DNA of 7,414 bases from contig JADGHD010000241.1 in assembly GCA_019689615.1 (NCBI GenBank), positions 1 to 7,414 on the forward strand, in the 5' to 3' direction. Below are positions 5,450 to 7,414 of this stretch, one piece after another (position 1 is the stretch's first letter; each line of letters opens with the position of its first letter). The notes beneath the pieces are model-generated. The model ran no database searches, was not told where the DNA came from, and was given only the letters and a program-made list of their open reading frames with translations. A program made the position numbers and the translations under genes. Source of the stretch: Frankia sp. Its GTDB lineage: Bacteria > Actinomycetota > Actinomycetes > Frankiales > Frankiaceae.

Positions 5450-6187
5450 TCACCGTCGCGCGCCGGGGAGCAGCCGCGGCTCGACCCTCGTCTCCACGAC
5501 GGCCCCGTCCGGGCCGCGCTCCACCCGCCAGGCGCTCGCGCCCGGCCGGTCGGCGACCGCCTCGACCAGCTCGGTGCCGCGGAAGTGCAGCCCGACCCCG
5601 TCGTCGGTGGCCCAGCCGGCGGGCAGCACGCCCTCGCCGACCAGCTTCTGGTAGAGCGGCCGGCGGCCGGGCTCGGAGTCGTAGTGCGGGGTGTTGCTGT
5701 GCGGCAGCAGGCCCAGCCCGTTGGTCACCGGGCGAAGCCGCGGGCCGAACGAGTCGGTGGTGCCGCCGGCGTGCCAGCACAGCGAGCCGGCTGACACGCC
5801 GGCCAGCACCACCCCGGACTCCCATGCCTCGGCGAGGATCTCGGGCAGGCCGTGGGTGCGCCAGACGGCGAGCAGGTTGGCCACGCTGCCGCCGCCGACC
5901 CAGATGACGTCCTGGCCCAGCAGGTGCGCCCGCACGTCGGGCACGCTCGGCATCGGGAACAGCGCCAGGTGGCTGACCTGCACGTCGGGGTGGTCACGGG
6001 CGAAGGCGGCGTAGCCGCGGGCGTAGGCAGCGGAGTCGTCGCCGAGCGCGGTCTCCATCAGGCACACCCGGGGCCGGGCGCCGTCGGCGGCGCGGGACAG
6101 CGCGATCGCGTGCTCGATCAGCGGGCCGACATGGGCCAGGCCGCGCTCGTCCACCCGGAAGCCGCCACTGGTCGCCAGGATGTTCAC
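5450..6187 (-). CDS. Peptidase E-like protein (S51 family, class I glutamine amidotransferase-like fold)
   Basis: 245 residues, in the range of S51 dipeptidases, which as known cleave Asp-X dipeptides. The nucleophile elbow GVSAGSLCW (130-138) has the expected serine at 132. WVGGGSVANLLAVWRTHG (96-113) is the segment that usually reads GGGNT, here GGGS. TPHYDSE (166-172) supplies His168 as a likely catalytic partner. No signal peptide, so cytosolic. Many actinobacterial members are annotated only as type 1 glutamine amidotransferase-like proteins and their substrate is untested. GTG at 6187 is chosen because translation then begins MNILATSGGF, the strand expected at the fold's start, with AGGA (6192-6195) four nt upstream. 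Same strand as lipBA, divergent from the pseudokinase gene. Confidence 0.87.
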   Translation of the reverse strand: MNILATSGGFRVDERGLAHVGPLIEHAIALSRAADGARPRVCLMETALGDDSAAYARGYAAFARDHPDVQVSHLALFPMPSVPDVRAHLLGQDVIWVGGGSVANLLAVWRTHGLPEILAEAWESGVVLAGVSAGSLCWHAGGTTDSFGPRLRPVTNGLGLLPHSNTPHYDSEPGRRPLYQKLVGEGVLPAGWATDDGVGLHFRGTELVEAVADRPGASAWRVERGPDGAVVETRVEPRLLPGARR

Positions 6188-6194
6188 GGCGTCC

Positions 6195-6200
6195 TGTATA
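6195..6200 (-). promoter_or_regulatory. Possible -10 element of the peptidase E-like gene
   Basis: TATACA on the minus strand is close to a -10 hexamer and lies seven nt before the GTG start. Its sixth base is A, not the usual T, and no -35 stands out. AGGA (6192-6195) could equally be a ribosome site on a longer transcript. Confidence 0.28.
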
Positions 6201-6220
6201 GCGTGCTGCTCGTCAGCAAG

Positions 6221-6229
6221 TTATCCACA
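6221..6229 (+). promoter_or_regulatory. Single exact DnaA-box 9-mer (TTATCCACA)
   Basis: TTATCCACA is the strict bacterial DnaA-box consensus. It is an AT-rich island in very GC-rich DNA, centred in the 94-bp gap between two divergent starts. Only one copy is seen, so it is not an origin. It could be an isolated DnaA site affecting either promoter, or chance. Confidence 0.4.
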
Positions 6230-6267
6230 ACCGGCCAAACACTCCGGACGGGTCGCCCGGTTCGGCC

Positions 6268-6273
6268 TAGCGT
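6268..6273 (+). promoter_or_regulatory. Candidate leaderless -10 element of the pseudokinase gene
   Basis: TAGCGT matches TANNNT and ends eight nt before GTG at 6282. The in-frame TGA at 6273-6275 prevents any earlier start, and no Shine-Dalgarno is visible. No clear -35. Confidence 0.33.
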
Positions 6274-6281
6274 GACCGCTC

Positions 6282-7414
6282 GTGGCGTTTATGCGCGGAT
6301 TCGACGACGGTCCCGGCGACCCGCACGACCAGCCCCGTGCCGCAGAGCAGCCGGCGGGGCCGCACGGTGCCGAGAACCAGCGCGCGGCGGGTGACCCGCA
6401 CGGTGCCGGTGACCCTCGCGGTGCCGGCGACGCCCGTCCCGGCGACCCGGACGGTGCCGCCGACGCGCGCGGGCCCGTGGACGCCGACGGCCCAGACAAC
6501 GTCGACGCCGCCGCCGGGCCGCCGCGGGTGCCCGGGGTGCTCCTCGCCGGCCGCCCGGTGGCCGACGCCGGGGCCGGTGAGGTCTGGTCCGGCACGCTCG
6601 ACGGCACGCCCTGCGTGGCGCGCTTCGTGCCGATGCCGGCCGAGGCCACCCGGCGGGTCGCCGAGTCCGCCACCGCCTGGCGGCTGGTCGAGCTGCGCCA
6701 CCCCCACCTGGTGCCGGTGCTCGCGGTGCTGCCGGCGGCCGGTGGGCTCGCGGTGGTGACGGCCACCGTCCCCGACGCGGTGAGCCTGGCCCGGGTGCTG
6801 GCCGCGCGCGGCCGGCTGGAGCCTGGCGAGGTGGTCACCGTCGGGCTGCCGATGGCGCAGGCGCTGGCCGCCGCGCACGCCGCCGGTCTCGGTCACGGCG
6901 CGCTCACCCCGGCCGACGTGCTGCTGGAGCCGTCCGGCCGGCCGGTGCTCGCCGGCGTCGGGGTCGCAGCGCTCGCCGCGGCCGGCGAGAACGCGGGCCT
7001 CGGCGAGCCCGAGCGGGTGGTGGCGCCCACCACCGACGTCCACGACCTCGCCGACCTGCTGCTGACGACGATGGCCGAGGCGACCGGGCCGGAGGCGGCG
7101 GCGGTCGCGGTCGCGGTGGCGACGGCGCTGGTGGACGAGCCGGCGCGGCGGCCGAGCGCCGCGGAGCTGGCCGGCGCGCTCGCGCACAGCATCCTCCCGC
7201 GGCCGGTACGGCTGCCCACCCGGCCGTGGCCAGCGCCGACCTCCCTCCTGCCGCCGGCCACGCCGCCACCACCTCCGCCGGCGCCGCCGGAGCCGGCCGG
7301 TGGCGCCGCGCCGGCCGGCGGGCAGCTCGCCGGCCCGCCCGAGCCGCCCAGGGCCGAGCCCCGGCCGCCCGCGGCCGCGGCCGGGGTGGTGCGGGGCGGG
7401 GGGGGGGGGGGCGG
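6282..7414 (+). CDS. Protein kinase-fold protein, probable pseudokinase (3' end missing)
   Basis: Open to the contig end, 377 residues and unfinished. Residues 1-83 are Gly/Asp/Pro-rich with short repeats. The kinase-like domain spans about 86-305. LVELRHPHLVPVLAVL resembles the alphaC/beta4 region, SLARVLAARGRLEPGEVV and LPMAQALAAAHAAGLGHG match the alphaD-alphaE run before the catalytic loop, and PARRPSAAELA matches the final helix. Catalytic features are absent: no Gly-rich loop, Arg114 (CVARF) in place of the ATP lysine, HGALTPADVLL (205-215) where HRDLKPxNVLL is expected, and LAGVG (223-227) in place of DFG. A Pro/Ala-rich tail follows from about 306. Probably a regulatory or scaffold pseudokinase, as in actinobacterial cell-wall control; partner unknown. 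ATG at 6291 is an alternative start. The last ~20 bases are unreliable. Confidence 0.82.
   Translation, partial: MAFMRGFDDGPGDPHDQPRAAEQPAGPHGAENQRAAGDPHGAGDPRGAGDARPGDPDGAADARGPVDADGPDNVDAAAGPPRVPGVLLAGRPVADAGAGEVWSGTLDGTPCVARFVPMPAEATRRVAESATAWRLVELRHPHLVPVLAVLPAAGGLAVVTATVPDAVSLARVLAARGRLEPGEVVTVGLPMAQALAAAHAAGLGHGALTPADVLLEPSGRPVLAGVGVAALAAAGENAGLGEPERVVAPTTDVHDLADLLLTTMAEATGPEAAAVAVAVATALVDEPARRPSAAELAGALAHSILPRPVRLPTRPWPAPTSLLPPATPPPPPPAPPEPAGGAAPAGGQLAGPPEPPRAEPRPPAAAAGVVRGGGGGG
6390..6476 (+). repeat. Degenerate GDPxGA coding repeats in the pseudokinase N-terminus
   Basis: Successive units read GDPHGA, GDPRGA, GDARP, GDPDGA and ADARGP, with an 18-bp (once 15-bp) period in the DNA. 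The first two units differ at only a few bases. The segment is low-complexity, acidic/basic mixed and probably disordered. Length variation between strains would be expected. Confidence 0.65.
7398..7411 (+). other. G14 homopolymer at contig end, probable sequencing artefact
   Basis: Fourteen consecutive G followed by CGG close the window. Two-colour Illumina chemistry reports loss of signal as G, so such runs at contig ends are usually false. It falls in the open pseudokinase frame, where it would add a glycine run; neither sequence nor frame should be trusted from about 7390. Confidence 0.7.

Noticed and set aside
4796..5794. 332-residue plus-strand frame across lipB and the peptidase gene
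   Set aside because: Antisense shadow spanning two genes with clear catalytic motifs on the other strand.
6188..6281. Replication origin
   Set aside because: Only one DnaA box, no cluster, no AT-rich unwinding region and no dnaA/dnaN nearby.
6267..7187. 306-residue minus-strand frame opposite the pseudokinase
   Set aside because: Low-complexity Arg/Gly/His composition, whereas the plus frame keeps a recognisable kinase framework.
1..7414. Mobile element, CRISPR array, tRNA/rRNA, or a novel multi-gene defence or biosynthetic system
   Set aside because: No transposase, integrase, spaced direct repeats, clover-leaf sequence or clustered accessory genes were seen; most genes are conserved housekeeping neighbours.

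Overview
The window is a short, very GC-rich stretch of an actinomycete chromosome. The gene order lipB-lipA-(small gene)-DUF4191-RDD-glnA is the block known from Mycobacterium tuberculosis (Rv2217-Rv2220) and, as I recall it, Streptomyces. The protein flavour suggests Frankia or a relative, but I cannot place the genus firmly. Both ends look like sequencing artefacts: a degraded Nextera Read-1 adapter at 5-37 and a G14 run at 7398-7411. The window is therefore probably a whole short contig from a draft genome or MAG.

Layout, left to right. 1-134: adapter remnant, then a strong GC hairpin that probably terminates glnA. 135-1559 (-): glnA, class I glutamine synthetase of the adenylylated type. 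1560-1740: divergent promoter region with a GTAAC-N8-GTTAC inverted repeat at the probable glnA promoter and two GTGACGGT iterons. 1741-2196 (+): small RDD-family membrane protein. 2197-2395: no gene, but a long hairpin between convergent genes. 2396-3154 (-): DUF4191 membrane protein. 3205-3510 (-): 101-residue protein of unknown function. 3511-3794: no gene; repeats, a candidate promoter and competing hairpins. 3795-4730 and 4727-5392 (-): lipA and lipB, translationally coupled by a GTGA overlap. 5450-6187 (-): S51 peptidase E-like protein. 6188-6281: divergent control region with an exact TTATCCACA DnaA-box 9-mer. 6282-7414 (+): a protein-kinase-fold protein that runs off the contig, is missing from simple start-to-stop ORF lists, and lacks the kinase catalytic residues, so it reads as a pseudokinase.

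Functionally, LipB transfers octanoyl from acyl carrier protein to lipoyl domains, and LipA inserts two sulfurs to give lipoate for 2-oxoacid dehydrogenases and the glycine cleavage system. GlnA fixes ammonium into glutamine. The RDD and DUF4191 membrane proteins are conserved neighbours without a settled role. Several genes (RDD, DUF4191, lipB, pseudokinase) have a TANNNT -10 hexamer only 6-8 nt before the start codon, which suggests leaderless transcripts.

I found no mobile element, CRISPR array, RNA gene or clearly new defence or biosynthetic system. The most notable items are the adapter and poly-G artefacts, the pseudokinase, the leaderless-promoter pattern and the intergenic repeats.
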